Source: Flabesymbios commensalis
Lineage: Eukaryota > Annelida > Polychaeta > Terebellida > Flabelligeridae
NCBI GenBank assembly: GCA_964017125.1
Contig: OZ024908.1
Span: 78,262,844 to 78,326,843 of the forward strand
Length of the DNA stretch: 64,000 nt
Reading direction: 5' to 3'
Below the pieces are notes generated by a model, which was given only the letters and a program-made list of their open reading frames with translations, did no database searches and was not told the DNA's origin. Positions 47,107 through 58,229 of the stretch are shown here, one piece after another (position 1 is the first letter of the stretch; every line of letters begins with the position of its first letter). Position numbers and translations under genes: made by a program.

Positions 47107-48335
47107 ATAACCATCAGCGATTGTTAAATGGAATAATGAACAAGCGAAGCGTCGACAACACGTGCAAGATGTCTGCAAAGCAATGAATATGACAGGTAAA
47201 GATGACACTGACTTGCCACTTATTCCTGCCACACTAGTGGTATCTGTATCTGTATCTGTAGCTGTATATTACGTGGCAGTACGCACTATAGTGCTATCGC
47301 GCCACGGGAGTAACTTAGCAAGGCCTGTTATCATTCATGATATCATTCATGGCCTTATATATGTGCCAAGTACTATCCATATTGTGGATTTTTTGGGGTC
47401 TCGCCGGATGGAAACTGCGCCTACGTCCATTGAGGTTCTTTTACGTCCATCTCAAAGTCAGTCAGACGAGCCATCTGATTTACGTGATTCTCTGAGCCCC
47501 ACGATAGTGTATACGGCACCTGGCAGTCCCAGGCGGTCACCCATCCACTTATCAACCGGGCGCGACGACGCTTAACTTCAGTGAACGAGCAGATATCGAT
47601 GAGCGAACGCCGTATTCCGTAATAAATATTTTCTTAGTGGTGAGCGAGAAGCACAAACTAATGTTTTGTTACATAGCTAAAGTCGCCTGCTCCGGCTGGA
47701 AATGGCTTCTTATAGATCTCTAAAGGAACGACGATGTCCACGGATACCAAGTTCACGTACCCACATTTCATAGAGATAACGTAATAGTACCACTTAACCA
47801 TTATTCTAATAAAGATATACAATATCGTCTGAAACACTATGAGGAAGTGATAGCTGTGAGGAATCCAGTTTCGCGGTTAGTTTCTGCATACAACGACAGG
47901 TTCATTCCCAAGGTTACACATAATAAAGAGAACGCGCCACAAAAACACTACACTGCTTCCAGAGTACAAAGATACGCGAACATATACCTTTGATAGTGAT
48001 CACCAGAATTATAATTGGGAAGATGTGGAGAAGGCCAATTTTGGGGCTTTTTACATTGGATGAATTTCTTCAGTGGGTAACCAGTAGAAGATAATATGAT
48101 CGTTATTGTGTGGTATCAACTATGATTACAATGTGAAAATGGAAACACTAAATGAAAATAGCGATTTTCTGATTTCCTGTCTCTTCAACACTTCGGTTTC
48201 TATTCCCAATCGAAATAGAACGGTAAATACAGTGTTATTTAGATCAGCTACAATGGCTTCAATAAATGACATACCAGTTTATCGTCATGCAAATATTGTT
48301 GATACGTATTGCATTGACATGGAATTAATATGAAA
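47107..48335 (+). pseudogene. Carbohydrate sulfotransferase gene (CHST8-14-like), broken
   Basis: Golgi enzymes of this family move sulfate from PAPS to glycans. A stem exon (about 47118-47195) reads EQAKRRQHVQDVCKAMNMT and ends CAG followed by GTAAAG. An acceptor TTTTCTTAG at 47629-47637 starts the next exon, and the phases agree across the junction. That exon reads VSEKHKLMFCYIAKVACSGW, the 5'-phosphosulfate-binding loop (usually PK.AC..WK; here Ala replaces Pro). EVIAVRNPVSRLVSAYNDRF (47840-47903) is the 3'-phosphate-binding motif. Then come TLDEFLQWVT (about 48055) and CGINYDYNVKMETLNENSDF (48107-48165), with NIVDTYCIDMEL at the end. An in-frame stop after WKWLLIDL and later frame changes make it a pseudogene, unless they are sequence errors. 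A 5S-derived SINE fills the intron. Confidence 0.78.
47236..47621 (-). mobile_element. 5S rRNA-derived SINE, copy 2
   Basis: Minus strand from 47621: ACGGAATACGGCGTTCGCTC, GAAGTTAAGCGTCGTCGCGC, CCGGTTGATAAGTGGATGGG, TGACCGCCTGGGACTGCCAG. This is a clear 5S rRNA match including the GGATGGGtGACCGCCTGGGA block. The middle region (GATGGCTCGTCTGACTGACT) is shared with copy 1. It ends in a CACTATAGTGCGTACTGCCA stretch and an (ACAGAT)n tail at about 47236-47262, unlike the (CATT)n tail of copy 1. Its head stops 16 bp before an exon of the sulfotransferase gene. Confidence 0.88.
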
Positions 48336-48339
48336 TTGA

Positions 48340-48690
48340 TATGAAATTACGAATACCCGTAGAATTGAGCAAATTGTAGCAGGTCAGTGTGCGTGGCAAT
48401 GTGGATAATTGAATGTGTGTGACAGTAAATGTTCCATCCATATAACGGGTGTCAAGTGTCAGTTCTAAATTATATATACAGATATATGCTAATTATCTTA
48501 CGTACAGATGAAAAAATGTTATGCTTTCTGTTGTATCGAATGTTTGTATTCATACAATATAAAATGATGTTCAGCCATGCAATCGAGCTTAGTTGATGAA
48601 GTTTCCCCCACTCCTACTAGACGGCATACATTACCTTAAATTATCCGATGAAAATTCATATGAAAGTCAAGATAGAAACCAAATTAGCGA
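48340..48690. other. No recognised gene
   Basis: Downstream flank of the sulfotransferase pseudogene, A+T-rich. Confidence 0.35.
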
Positions 48691-48696
48691 TCGATC

Positions 48697-48880
48697 AGTA
48701 TTGTGGGGAGCCTACGTGACCGAAGGGTAGCGGGCTCGGCCTCAGACCGATAGGACTCAATTTTCTAATTCTGTGTCTGGAGGGCGTGTCATCTCACCAT
48801 CCGCAGGAGGTTATCTTGGCCCAGTTTAGCGTATTTGTGAACAAATGTGGCTTGAAACCCCATTCATTCATTCGTGATTC
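48697..48880 (+). mobile_element. tRNA-derived SINE T, copy 3
   Basis: AGTATTGTGGGGAGCCTACG, TGACCGAAGGGTAGCGGGCT, CGGCCTCAGACCG, then GTGTCTGGAGGGCGTGTCAT and GGAGGTTATCTTGGCCCAGT. Ends in (ATTC)3 at about 48864-48877, the 3' tail. Confidence 0.8.
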
Positions 48881-48884
48881 AAAA

Positions 48885-49910
48885 TAACACTTCAAATCCA
48901 TGTAAATAGTGCTAAATATGGTGTCAAATGTTGTTAAAGTGTACACCCTCCCCCAGGACAGCATGAGCACATTAGTTTGTTTGGTTCCTCAGACCTCCTT
49001 CAACAGCAAAAGCGGATGTTTTGGTGGTATGGACTACCTGTTTCAGGCCATTTTCAAAATAGCCATCATTTGATATACGAAATCATGTATTGGGCTAGAG
49101 CTTACATGACTTACAGTGCAGACCTAGTAACGATATTGGTGTCTGTGCCCATATTTTTAAGTATAATAAATCCAATATGTATCAACAATGAAACACATTC
49201 TTTACACTGTTTTGTTTGTAAGTTTGCGAGTACATAAAACATTCAAACAATTATCCGTTTAAGCATTATTTAGTCTGTATTATAATAAACAATACATTGT
49301 TGATGGTTTCTAAATGTTGGACGTATTGTTTATAGGGTCGAAATATTACGCTAAAAGGCGTAAAAGCGATAGCGTAGACACTGAACAACTTTAGATCTAT
49401 AAAGAAGTTTCTTACGTTCTATTGATTTTTATATGAGCATTTTACAACACTCACAGAGGGTTATTCTCTGTCAAACAAAAATATCCGTGTTTTTGAAAAG
49501 CGAGGTCCCATTCGAAATTAAAAAAAAAGAAATGAAAAATAATTTTAAGTCATTTTTGTTGCGAATACAGAACAAGCTCAAATATATATAACTATTAGTT
49601 TTGGCGTTAATTAGTCAGTCTGTTTATCAAAATTATATTGCTGATGGTTTCTATGCGTGGATATGTCTCTCATAGATCCTGAATATTCCACAAAAAGGCG
49701 TAAAGTGATATTGGATAAACTGGACGACGCCTTCAGTGATGTTTGACAGGTGTATATTTCATTAGTGGATATTTACAACACTCACAAATGAAAGATTACT
49801 AAATATCATATCATATAAACAAAGCAAAGTTTAGTCAGTAATCAAGGCACACTGACATCTGGTGAGTGTGCAAACGACATAATATCTGCAGAATAATTAC
49901 TGCCGAAATC
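48885..49910. other. No recognised gene
   Basis: Two related passages, 49320-49380 and 49640-49710 (ATTGCTGATGGTTTCTA, AAAAGGCGTAAA words), indicate a diverged direct duplication about 330 bp apart. Confidence 0.4.
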
Positions 49911-49914
49911 TGCT

Positions 49915-49980
49915 GAAGTAGCTCAACGTCAGATTCTGACCTCATATTCTGAGGTCTAAAGTCCGTCCCCGCACTGGAAA
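49915..49980 (-). repeat. Dispersed repeat F, copy 3 (partial)
   Basis: Minus strand reads CCTTTCCAGTGCGGGGACGG, ACTTTAGAC and GAGGTCAGAATCTGACGT, matching the copies at 39801 and 62003. Confidence 0.55.
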
Positions 49981-49984
49981 GGTC

Positions 49985-51618
49985 GAGAGTAGAATTGTAG
50001 ACATATCCACCCGCAAGAATATATATTCTTGCCACCAGCAATATATGAACCAGTGATGTTGTGTATAATTATTGGCATATAATGTACAGTAATTGTACAA
50101 ACCACAGTATCAACATTGCAGGGACATATGTATAGGCCTAAGCATGGTAAGCTACTACTTACTAAGGTATCCACGAAACGAGCCATAGAGATATATATTT
50201 GTGCCCAAAGACAAAATAACTAATATGGCGGGCGATGACAATTTTAAACGTTAAGTAATGTTTAAGACAATATAGGCCTACAACTGCTAAATGTAAAACT
50301 TATGTATTTGTCAATTTTAAAATGTATGTGGAAGTCATGTCAAAGATTTATTCTGATTTTTGTTTAAGTGACAACTTGATATATTGAAAATAATTATATT
50401 TTTTTCAAGTTTTAAAAATAAATTCATGCAGGGTTGTGGGCTGTGACAGTGGGAGCAACTTAAAGGATGAGAATACATTATATGTGTTTTTTAAACATCG
50501 CCGCCACCTGGTGAATGGATTATTATTCTTGTCTTCCAGCTGGAGCGCCACTCGGCGAATGCTCTCACCACAGATAATACTCCCCTCCATCATAGACTTG
50601 TATTATCACTCAAAAAGTAATGTACATTTTAATAACAAGATGAAAAAGAGCTCTGATACAATTACATTTTTGAGTTGCATATCATTTGTGAACAAACATA
50701 CGGGAACAAAACATATTCTCCCTTTGCTTTGTATTGCTAATGTGGATGGCTGGCGATAGCATTACCGTTAGAAACAAACTGAAATTTGGCATAGGTGCAA
50801 TAGCGTTTCTAACAGGCGCCAAAAGTCTTTTACTATACATACATTTCACCAAAATGAGTGGCAAGTTGCAGTTTGATGAACGATGATAGGGCTCCACAAA
50901 AGCCAGATAAGCTTGATTGCTAATTTTTGTTTTTGTTTTCATATCATTGCTTTCTGATCTTAACATGCTTAATATGATGTGGCATATAAATAGAACGACA
51001 CGATGTGAAACATGTTACCATGGTTACAATAAGAACAAATAGTCTCTCAGACTCTACCTGTGATGGTATAATAGTATGTTTACCATACCGCATATGTGTG
51101 GATAGCATTTAATTTATTTTACTTTTTTTGGGGTGGAAATGTAGGCCCTATTTTTTTTTATTGATTTTAATCCAATTGGGTGTTATTTTTAAAAAGTGTG
51201 CAGATTGCATTTTTGAACTTGAAAGGTCATTTTCTAACAAATCACAGAATTCACATTCATCTGTGGGGTAAACATGTTGGAGAGTTGTATGATATACCAT
51301 TTAAAAAATTATTTTGTGTAGCCTAATATATTTTAATATCTCGATATATGTAAATCACTGACTTACAACTCGTTTGTATGATCTCTTGTCCCACCACATA
51401 TAATAGTCCTCTGATAGACATATGTATTTTTGCGCAAACGATCGGGACTACCATCATTTTCAGTTTGCTGAAACTTCAGTAAACCTATTCATTTTTAACA
51501 GTCACAAATAAAATTATTTTTTTCCAAAACAATACATAAGAGCTGTTTATCATTTGTAAATATACTTACGGCAAAAAAAAAAACTTTATTTTCCTGTGAT
51601 TCATGCCTTATTCCTCTC
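49985..51618. other. No recognised gene
   Basis: A+T-rich. Open frames up to 107 codons on either strand lack motifs. Confidence 0.4.
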
Positions 51619-51619
51619 C

Positions 51620-51825
51620 CTGTCACTGGTTGTGAACTTGCTCACTGTTTCCTACCAACCCAGCAAACACGAGAAGTTGACCCATTCTGTGCTCGAATTA
51701 ATGGTATTGACGTCAATTCAACGTCGTAACAACATCATGTGCCCAGTGGGAATAAAATAAGTTAATTTCTCGTGCTAGCTGGGTTGGTGGGAAACAGTGA
51801 TAGAGTTCATCACTACTGATCATTC
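51620..51825. repeat. Palindromic MITE, family P, copy 9, within a larger inverted repeat
   Basis: The P element spans 51659-51783: CCCAGCAAACACGAGAAGTT, ending TCTCGTGCTAGCTGGG. The inverted symmetry continues outside it. CACTGTTTCCTACCAA at the left and TTGGTGGGAAACAGTG at the right are near-perfect complements, with TGAACT words further out. Total arms are about 55-60 bp. Confidence 0.8.
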
Positions 51826-51829
51826 GCCT

Positions 51830-52235
51830 TGGGTTATATCTTTTGTAATTGCAAAGGTTGTAGAACAAAGAAATAAAAATCAACATAGATTGAAATGAAA
51901 ATGATGTATGTAATATTAACATATTACTATTTGTCAACTATCTAAACGAATCTTAGGTGCATATGCCATACCTGATCAGATATCACTATCACTTAAATTA
52001 TTTTGTAAGAAAACCTGTCGCATTAAACATGATTTTGCAAAACAATCATTACTTTGCTGTATACCGGAAACCATAAACAACTGTACAATAAATATCAAAG
52101 AAAAATTGACCTCCCACAGTAACGAAAGTATGTCTATGTACGCCAAAAACGTTTTATCAACTTATTATACTTTAGAATGTAATATCCCTGTTTGTTATGT
52201 ATGTGTACATGGCGTATAATGTTATATAGTTTTTT
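51830..52235. other. No recognised gene
   Basis: A+T-rich, with nothing identifiable. Confidence 0.35.
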
Positions 52236-52237
52236 AT

Positions 52238-52345
52238 CCTGCGGGCACGGGGCGTTAACCCGATGTTGGTTCCGTGTTGGCCCGCCGTCTACGACGTCGG
52301 CCCAACATTTAGCCAACGTTGTGTCGGCGCCTCGTATTTGCTGGG
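52238..52345. repeat. Palindromic MITE, family P, copy 10
   Basis: CCTGCGGGCACGGGGCGTTA, the core GCCGTCTACGACGTCGGCCC, AACATTTAGCCAACGTTGTG and the end GCCTCGTATTTGCTGGG. Confidence 0.8.
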
Positions 52346-52349
52346 TATG

Positions 52350-52995
52350 TGTATAAATGTATAATTCTATATTGCTTTTATTATTATTCTTATTCTTCTG
52401 TATATGTGAATGTTTTTTTTTGATCAAATAAATGAATCTGAGTCTGAGTCTGTCAATATGATTTATATTGCTGAGCGGATATCGAAGCGAACCACATATG
52501 TGTTTGCAATCCGATTCTCAGGTCAATAGCCTTGCGGGGAACACTTTTTCCCGGAAATAAGTAAGAATATGTTTGCTTTATCAGTATCATTACCATGGAC
52601 TTAAATAGGTGCGTAGATATGCATATCTATTCATGAATGCATACTTTTAACAAGGCTGGTGATCCTCTGATTTAATCATACTTTTAAATTCCGCTCGAGG
52701 ATTTGTCACGTAAGATCCTAAATCTCAACCGACAGCTAAATCCGCAATATTGTCGGCTATGAAGTCACCTCCCGGCTGGAATCACCTCCCGTAATATAAC
52801 GGTGCGTGGATATTTGACAGCTGATGAACATGGTGATCCATAGAGATCGTGATGATCCATGTGACTCTAAAACTCGAACCCTGACCGCCGGCCACATGAT
52901 GAATCCGCTGGGATGCGCCCAGGATCTCGCTAGGGAGTCGTCCTCCATCCGAATTTGGAGACATCATCGATTCCTACATATTGTAACCTTGACAT
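52350..52995. other. No recognised gene
   Basis: Includes a GC-richer passage near 52830-52960 that is open on several frames without a recognisable domain. Confidence 0.35.
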
Positions 52996-53002
52996 TAAAA
53001 AA

Positions 53003-53038
53003 ATCGTATCTACCACTTTGTCAAGTGTTAGATACGAT
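53003..53038. repeat. Short hairpin, GTATCTACCACTTT type, copy 2
   Basis: ATCGTATCTACCACTT and its complement match at 15 of 16 positions around the loop TGTC. It shares GTATCTACCACTTT with the hairpin at 5801-5836. Confidence 0.65.
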
Positions 53039-53044
53039 CCTCTG

Positions 53045-53455
53045 ATACCACAGAGAAGACATGTATGTTTTCGACGGAAATGAATCATACAAATCTAGTA
53101 AGTAAGCAATTATAACTATCCTTAACAAAACGTACATTAAAATATTATTTAACTAATAAATAATACAAAAACTGTCATTTTTGCAAGATAGCCTAATAAA
53201 ATATCAAAACAATTTACGCCATAATTATGTAAAATCGGTCGTATCGCCGCTTTCAAGACATAACTAACGGCGTCAACGTCAGTTATCATGCTCCTTGCAG
53301 ATCGAAATACGCTCTCCTACACACAGTTATTATTTCAGTCAATGTGCTCATGATATTTACTATGTGACAAAGTAAATAGGGTCTACTCCACTGTGAGTGT
53401 GCGTGAGTTTTGTTCCGACCAGTCTCCATTCAGGTGCTGACTCTAAATGACATTT
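53045..53455. other. No recognised gene
   Basis: A+T-rich, with nothing identifiable. Confidence 0.35.
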
Positions 53456-53459
53456 AATA

Positions 53460-53760
53460 AAATATGATAAGTTCCGCTTTCGACGGATGGAACCTAAGAC
53501 CGTGGTCAATAAGGTATTTATCTGCGACACTAATCATAGTCAGCAGACCGGTAGCTGTCAAATTACAGTTGTAGTTAATAAAAAATCGTCAGCGTACACA
53601 AACAGATTGTATGAAGTGCCGTGATTTTAATACCTTATGTCCACTCGGCTAAGGAGTCGACCATTTCTTGATAGAACATATTTAAAATAAATGGAGAGGA
53701 TCAGCCACCTTGGCGTATTCCTTCACAAACTTTGATCGGATTACTTAGTTCGCATTCAGT
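53460..53760 (-). pseudogene. LINE reverse-transcriptase remnant
   Basis: Minus-strand translation gives GIRQGG then SPFILNMFYQEMVDSLAEW. In a shifted frame it gives YNLFVYADDFLL, and then VADKYLIDHGLRFHPSKAEL. This is the usual order GxRQGG..SP..FN / YADD / HGLRF.PSK of a LINE RT. It belongs to a different clade from the CR1/L2, Tx1 and Jockey-group copies in this window. The frame is broken at least twice. No ends or tail were found. Confidence 0.6.
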
Positions 53761-53764
53761 TTTT

Positions 53765-54620
53765 ATTTGAACTAATATACATCTACACCAATGTATAATA
53801 TTCATTGCTGTATAAAATAAATATCATTCTGATTTGAGTGAGGCTACAATTGTAGCTTTCTCAGTGAATTATCCTGTCCAATGAGATCACATAGTAAAAA
53901 TCTCCTTAGTCTGACGTGTTTGACGTGTTTGTGTAAATCCATAGCGATTCGCATTTTAACTATGTCCATCACATATTTATTTCTAAATCACGTTTCACCA
54001 ATGATGAAACGTGGAATGATGCCTTATACAATGTCAGACCTCAGCATGTGGATTAGTATACATGCTTAGTGGACACTAATATAATTATATTTGCTAATAA
54101 TATTTACTTATAATCTGTCGAAGGGTTAGCACCGTACAACTGTCATGTCCTACGATGAAGACAAATATGATGCTTTAGAATTATATCATAAATTTATTAA
54201 AAATGCTCAAGAATTTCCAGAAATTAGTAGGTTACCAGTTGAGCGTGTGATAACATCTCTGAGAATAGATTTAAATAGAGAATAGATTTAAACCGAGATC
54301 TTGCTGCAAAATAGGGCTAAGTGGCGTCGTTGGTGTCATCAAAACTTCAAAAATTTGAAGTTAGCTAGACAGAGAGAGAGAGAGATAAAAGGACACAATT
54401 GGAAACAGGAGGTATAGTAGATGATGACCAATCATCTCGGGTCAAATCCAGCATAAATCGATGACCATTGTGTCAGAGAGTAAATAATGAAAAACTTCAT
54501 GATTATAACAGCTGAAGTTTCGCTACGAAATATTATTTGAGATACAGGATACAGATATATACGTTTGCTTCTGGTGCATCTCGTGCGAAATACCACGGAT
54601 CTTGCTCGACAATCTGCAGA
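53765..54620. other. No recognised gene
   Basis: Flank of element C. Short (AG)n near 54370-54385. Confidence 0.35.
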
Positions 54621-54623
54621 ATA

Positions 54624-54990
54624 GTAGGGGAGCTTAACCTCAAAAAATGGTCGAATCATTCACTTCATTGCAAAAGTCTGAAATTTTTGTCACAGGCTGA
54701 CATAACCTAGACATTTCAGAATCTGCCGACAGACAAGTGAAATGTGCCCCCTAGCGGCCATATTGGACGATTCTAAATGGCCGCCACTGAAAACCTTGCG
54801 CAAGATAACTTTTTAACTAACAATCACAGAGTAACTTGTAATACCTCTATTCTGAGGTATTTGAGACCAAGGATCACAATTATGATGTCATTTTTAATCT
54901 AAATTGACCAAATAGAGGTCATATGACGATATAAGTGTAAAAATTTAAAATTATTTATATTTTCCGCAAATTTTAAAGCGCTCCAAAACT
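54624..54990 (+). repeat. Element C, left inverted arm
   Basis: One unit: TAGCGGCCATATTGGACGAT, ATGGCCGCCACTGAAAACCT, CTTTTTAACTAACAATCACA, then CTATTCTGAGGTATTTGAGA, each with an inverse partner in 58230-58916. Confidence 0.85.
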
Positions 54991-55649
54991 TTTTTTTTCT
55001 GCTATAGGTCTTTCATTATTTTAGTTTTGAATATCAATTATTAGTCTATTTCGCCATAAGAATAATTTTAGAAATGGTCCTCAAGGGTGATAAACATGTT
55101 AACGCAGTAAAAGAAATTCCAAGACTTTAAGAAACATGTCGCATTATTACATTAATACGTAATACTAAAACAGTAAGAATGGATGATTTTTAATTCACTC
55201 CACAACTATTTATCTGAATACTTTTGCATATTTAAAATAATTAATTCTGTCAACTCTGCACATGAATTGCAAACCAGTGCAACAAGAATATACACATACC
55301 TTCAATGGCAGCAATGACTAATATTACTGTCACTATTATTAGGCCTTTTCAAATAACCAGATAAACTATCACAAAGTGCAAAGCTTGACATGATAAAAAG
55401 CTACTAAGTTCACGTTTTGTTACATGGACAATTGACAAGGCAATGCAATAACGAAAAGAATAGATAATATGTAGTACCTTATGGATGGAAATTGAACTGT
55501 ATAAATCGTATGTCATGGAATTAATACGAAATAATAAAAACAAATGAAAAACTAATAATATTTCATGACTAGTCCAAATTAAAGTGGAGATGTTTTCAGT
55601 GCAATCATGTGTTTAATTACTGGTCGGCAGTTTCGTTATTCACACAACC

Positions 55650-57745
55650 TCCCTCACACTTGCATAATTATGGAGGTGCACCGTATACCCGACTTACTAG
55701 CAACAGCTAGTTTCGTCCTGAATGACAACCACCTGTTTCCATCACATTCCTATCCCCAATTGGAAAAGTCTGGTACCACTTGATGGCATGATTGCCTGCT
55801 TCCATATATAGGAATCATGTAGGAATGATCTTTTGACGTGCTCAAACAGAGGTGCATGTGTAAGGTATGTTCTCAAGGGAGTGTGAGCTCTATGTGAAAA
55901 GCTGCTGCCTTGCTTCTTTAACAGATGCAACAATACAACTCTTACTATGTATACATATAACATGTATAAGCTCACAGAAACATTCCAGTTGCTTCATGTT
56001 GACAGACTCTGCCTTAAGAGACCTAGGTTTGTCTAGAGTGCAATTAAATTTGATCATTTAATATATCTGAAAATGTGAAAACATGGCACATGTTCTGTTG
56101 GACAGCACAGAGTCATAAGGAGTTATCAGGATGAGGACACTGCCCATAGCTTCAGACAACACCTGGCTACAGCAAGAGAAATGATCCCTCTTATTTCCGG
56201 GGTTTTTTACAGACATTTTTGTTAATCTCTCTTTGGAATTGGAGTACTCCCAGTTGGAGCAATTTGGGCAGGGGGGGGGGGCGATGCAGTGATTATGAAG
56301 CGGTCTGCTTAAAAAGTCGGGAGATCGCGGGTTCGTCCCCCGCTCTGGAATTCAGCTTTCAAAGAAACAAATCTTTCTTTCCCGCTCACTCGTAAAGATC
56401 ACTTGTAAGTATTGTGTGGAGCACTGGAGCCTCCATGACTGAGAAGTATCTGGAGGGCAGTGTGATCTTATTCATCTCATTATTCACAGAGGGGGTGATT
56501 TGGCTCTTCAGATAGGGCACTAGATGCATGTGCATGCAATCATTAAATGTTGCTGCACGAACTGAACGTATGATGTGAATTAAAGCAGCCACATCGAGAA
56601 CATGGACTGAGCATGAGCATACCACGCTCAGCAAGGAATGGTGAAAAAATCTTATCTCCATTATTTCGGGACTGGAGAGACATAAACATAAGAAATGTAG
56701 CATTTTGCATCATTATTCCTATATTCTTGGAATTGTGCTTGGTAGATTATTTCATGCACACACAATTCATGCAGATCACATTCAATCTCTTTGACTGTAA
56801 CTTCATGCTCCTATTACATCACCAGTGCCAATTACTACAAGGACAGCATCCAAGAATGGACTTGCATGATCTATGAGTACTCTCATGAAACTTGCGACGT
56901 CAATGACAAAGTGGCGTTCTAGAGCTTATAGAGATTCTTTGTGATGTACATCTGATGAGTTACGATGATTTTGTACACTTTTGTAAATTCATTAATGAAT
57001 GTCAGAAAATCAGGTGCAGCTAGCATGTACAATGCAATAGAATCAGTATCGTCATACAGATCTGATAAGCAACCAGCACCAGCTTGTAACTACCGATTGC
57101 TCTGTTGATGAGACTGATCCATCAAATATAATTTATAAATGGACCGTTGATCACGAAACTATCAGAATGTACAGAAAACCACATCACTAAATTATTCACA
57201 TGGTTCGGTAACCATCTGAAAAAAATGGTGTGGTCAAACGCTAAAAACCAGCGACATAATTCATTTAAGGCATTGAGCTGAAAATCACCATCTCTCAGAG
57301 AGGGCACAAACGACAAATGATTATTTCCATCTCGATAATAAGTGAACAGTACTTACACATACGTCCCTCCCTCGACTGCTTTTCAAATGATTCTTCAAAT
57401 AAGTCGGTATTACCCTGTGACTATAAGTATGCTCCTTGCTGAAGGAGATAGAGGGCCACCAATGAAACTTGATAATCATACCGAGTGCGCTTAATATGGT
57501 GGTCATCCAGCGTTGACACAGCTCTGCCAGAGGTGAACACCCCAGCCTCATACATCACCCACTCCCCATCCAGAGCCACAGATAAAATGAGATTTATCTT
57601 CAATATGAAGTCAGCCTATCAAAATTACGTAGGCTACTTGACGTCACCAAGGATTGAAGGATATTGCATAGAATTGTCAGGAAAGAGTGGTAAAATGTCA
57701 ATTTGTGCTCGAGGTTTGATGGAGCTTTATTCTTTCATCCTATAA
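55650..57745 (-). pseudogene. Decayed cysteine-tail multicopy protein, copy 2, inside element C
   Basis: Minus-strand pieces from 5' to 3'. Near 57700: IDILPLFPDNSMQYPSILGD. 57603-57421: ILSVALDGEWVMYEAGVFTS, then GRAVSTLDDHHIKRTRYDYQ. 57316-57122: SLRDGDFQLNALNELCRWFL, AFDHTIFFRWLPNHVNNL. 55975-55742: THAPLFEHVKRSFLHDSYIW, KQ. Near 55710: a DGNRWLSF passage. These correspond, in the expected order, to blocks I remember from the family whose other copy lies at 41.4-43.25 kb; compare HMHSLR/YAQWGPVYYAEM there with LNALNELCRWFLAFDHTIFF here. The cysteine tail is not clearly preserved, and the reading frame is broken in several places. Confidence 0.6.
56280..56530 (+). mobile_element. tRNA-derived SINE T, copy 4 (with the left tRNA-like unit)
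   Basis: The left unit is the clearest tRNA-like sequence in the window: GATGCAGTGATTATGAAGCG (A-box region) and GCGGGTTCGTCCCCCGCTCT (B-box with a stem). The linker CTTTCCCGCTCACTCGTAAA follows, then a shortened second head (GGAGCCTCCATGACTGAGAA) and the body ATCTGGAGGGCAGTGTGATC. This copy shows the full two-part order of the family. Confidence 0.8.
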
Positions 57746-58229
57746 TGATAACCTGACCAGGTTGTCATAACGTTGTTATCAATCTCATCTTTAGTTTATA
57801 GGAGTTCACAAACGTGCTTTATCCAAACTGTTTCTCTTAGCTCAGACCAGGGGTCCTATAATATGAAGGCCTTACCACATTACCATCCTCAATCTTTGAC
57901 GTAAACAAATCCATGCGGCTGAGATTAACTGGAGGGGGTACAATGACGGGGGTATATCATACGATACACTTAGGCCAAGGAGGTGAATGTGCGAATAAGG
58001 ACAGGTGTTTGAGATGAGTATTATTGTGGCCTTAATACAATACCTATCTAAGCCTACGGTAGTTGGGAAGTTTCAGGCTCAATACTGTGGCGTATTTGGA
58101 CAGTGGACTGAGAGGGAGAGCCATATTTATTTGTATTGTATATCCTCACCTGACCAATAACACACGCTACTTAAGATCTCTGGCCCATAACATTACCAAA
58201 CTTATAAAATTATTTAAAAACTACGCATT

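Noticed and set aside
47505-47621. A functional 5S rRNA gene
   Set aside because: Only parts of 5S are conserved, the 5' third is diverged, and it is joined to a SINE middle region and tail.
55980-56050. A SAM-domain-like snippet (FMLTDSALRDLGLSRVQL) on the plus strand
   Set aside because: About 20 residues only, inside element C and antisense to better-supported protein remains. Probably chance.
56290-56360. A genuine tRNA gene
   Set aside because: A- and B-box-like words are present, but the cloverleaf is incomplete and the sequence continues into the SINE linker and second head.
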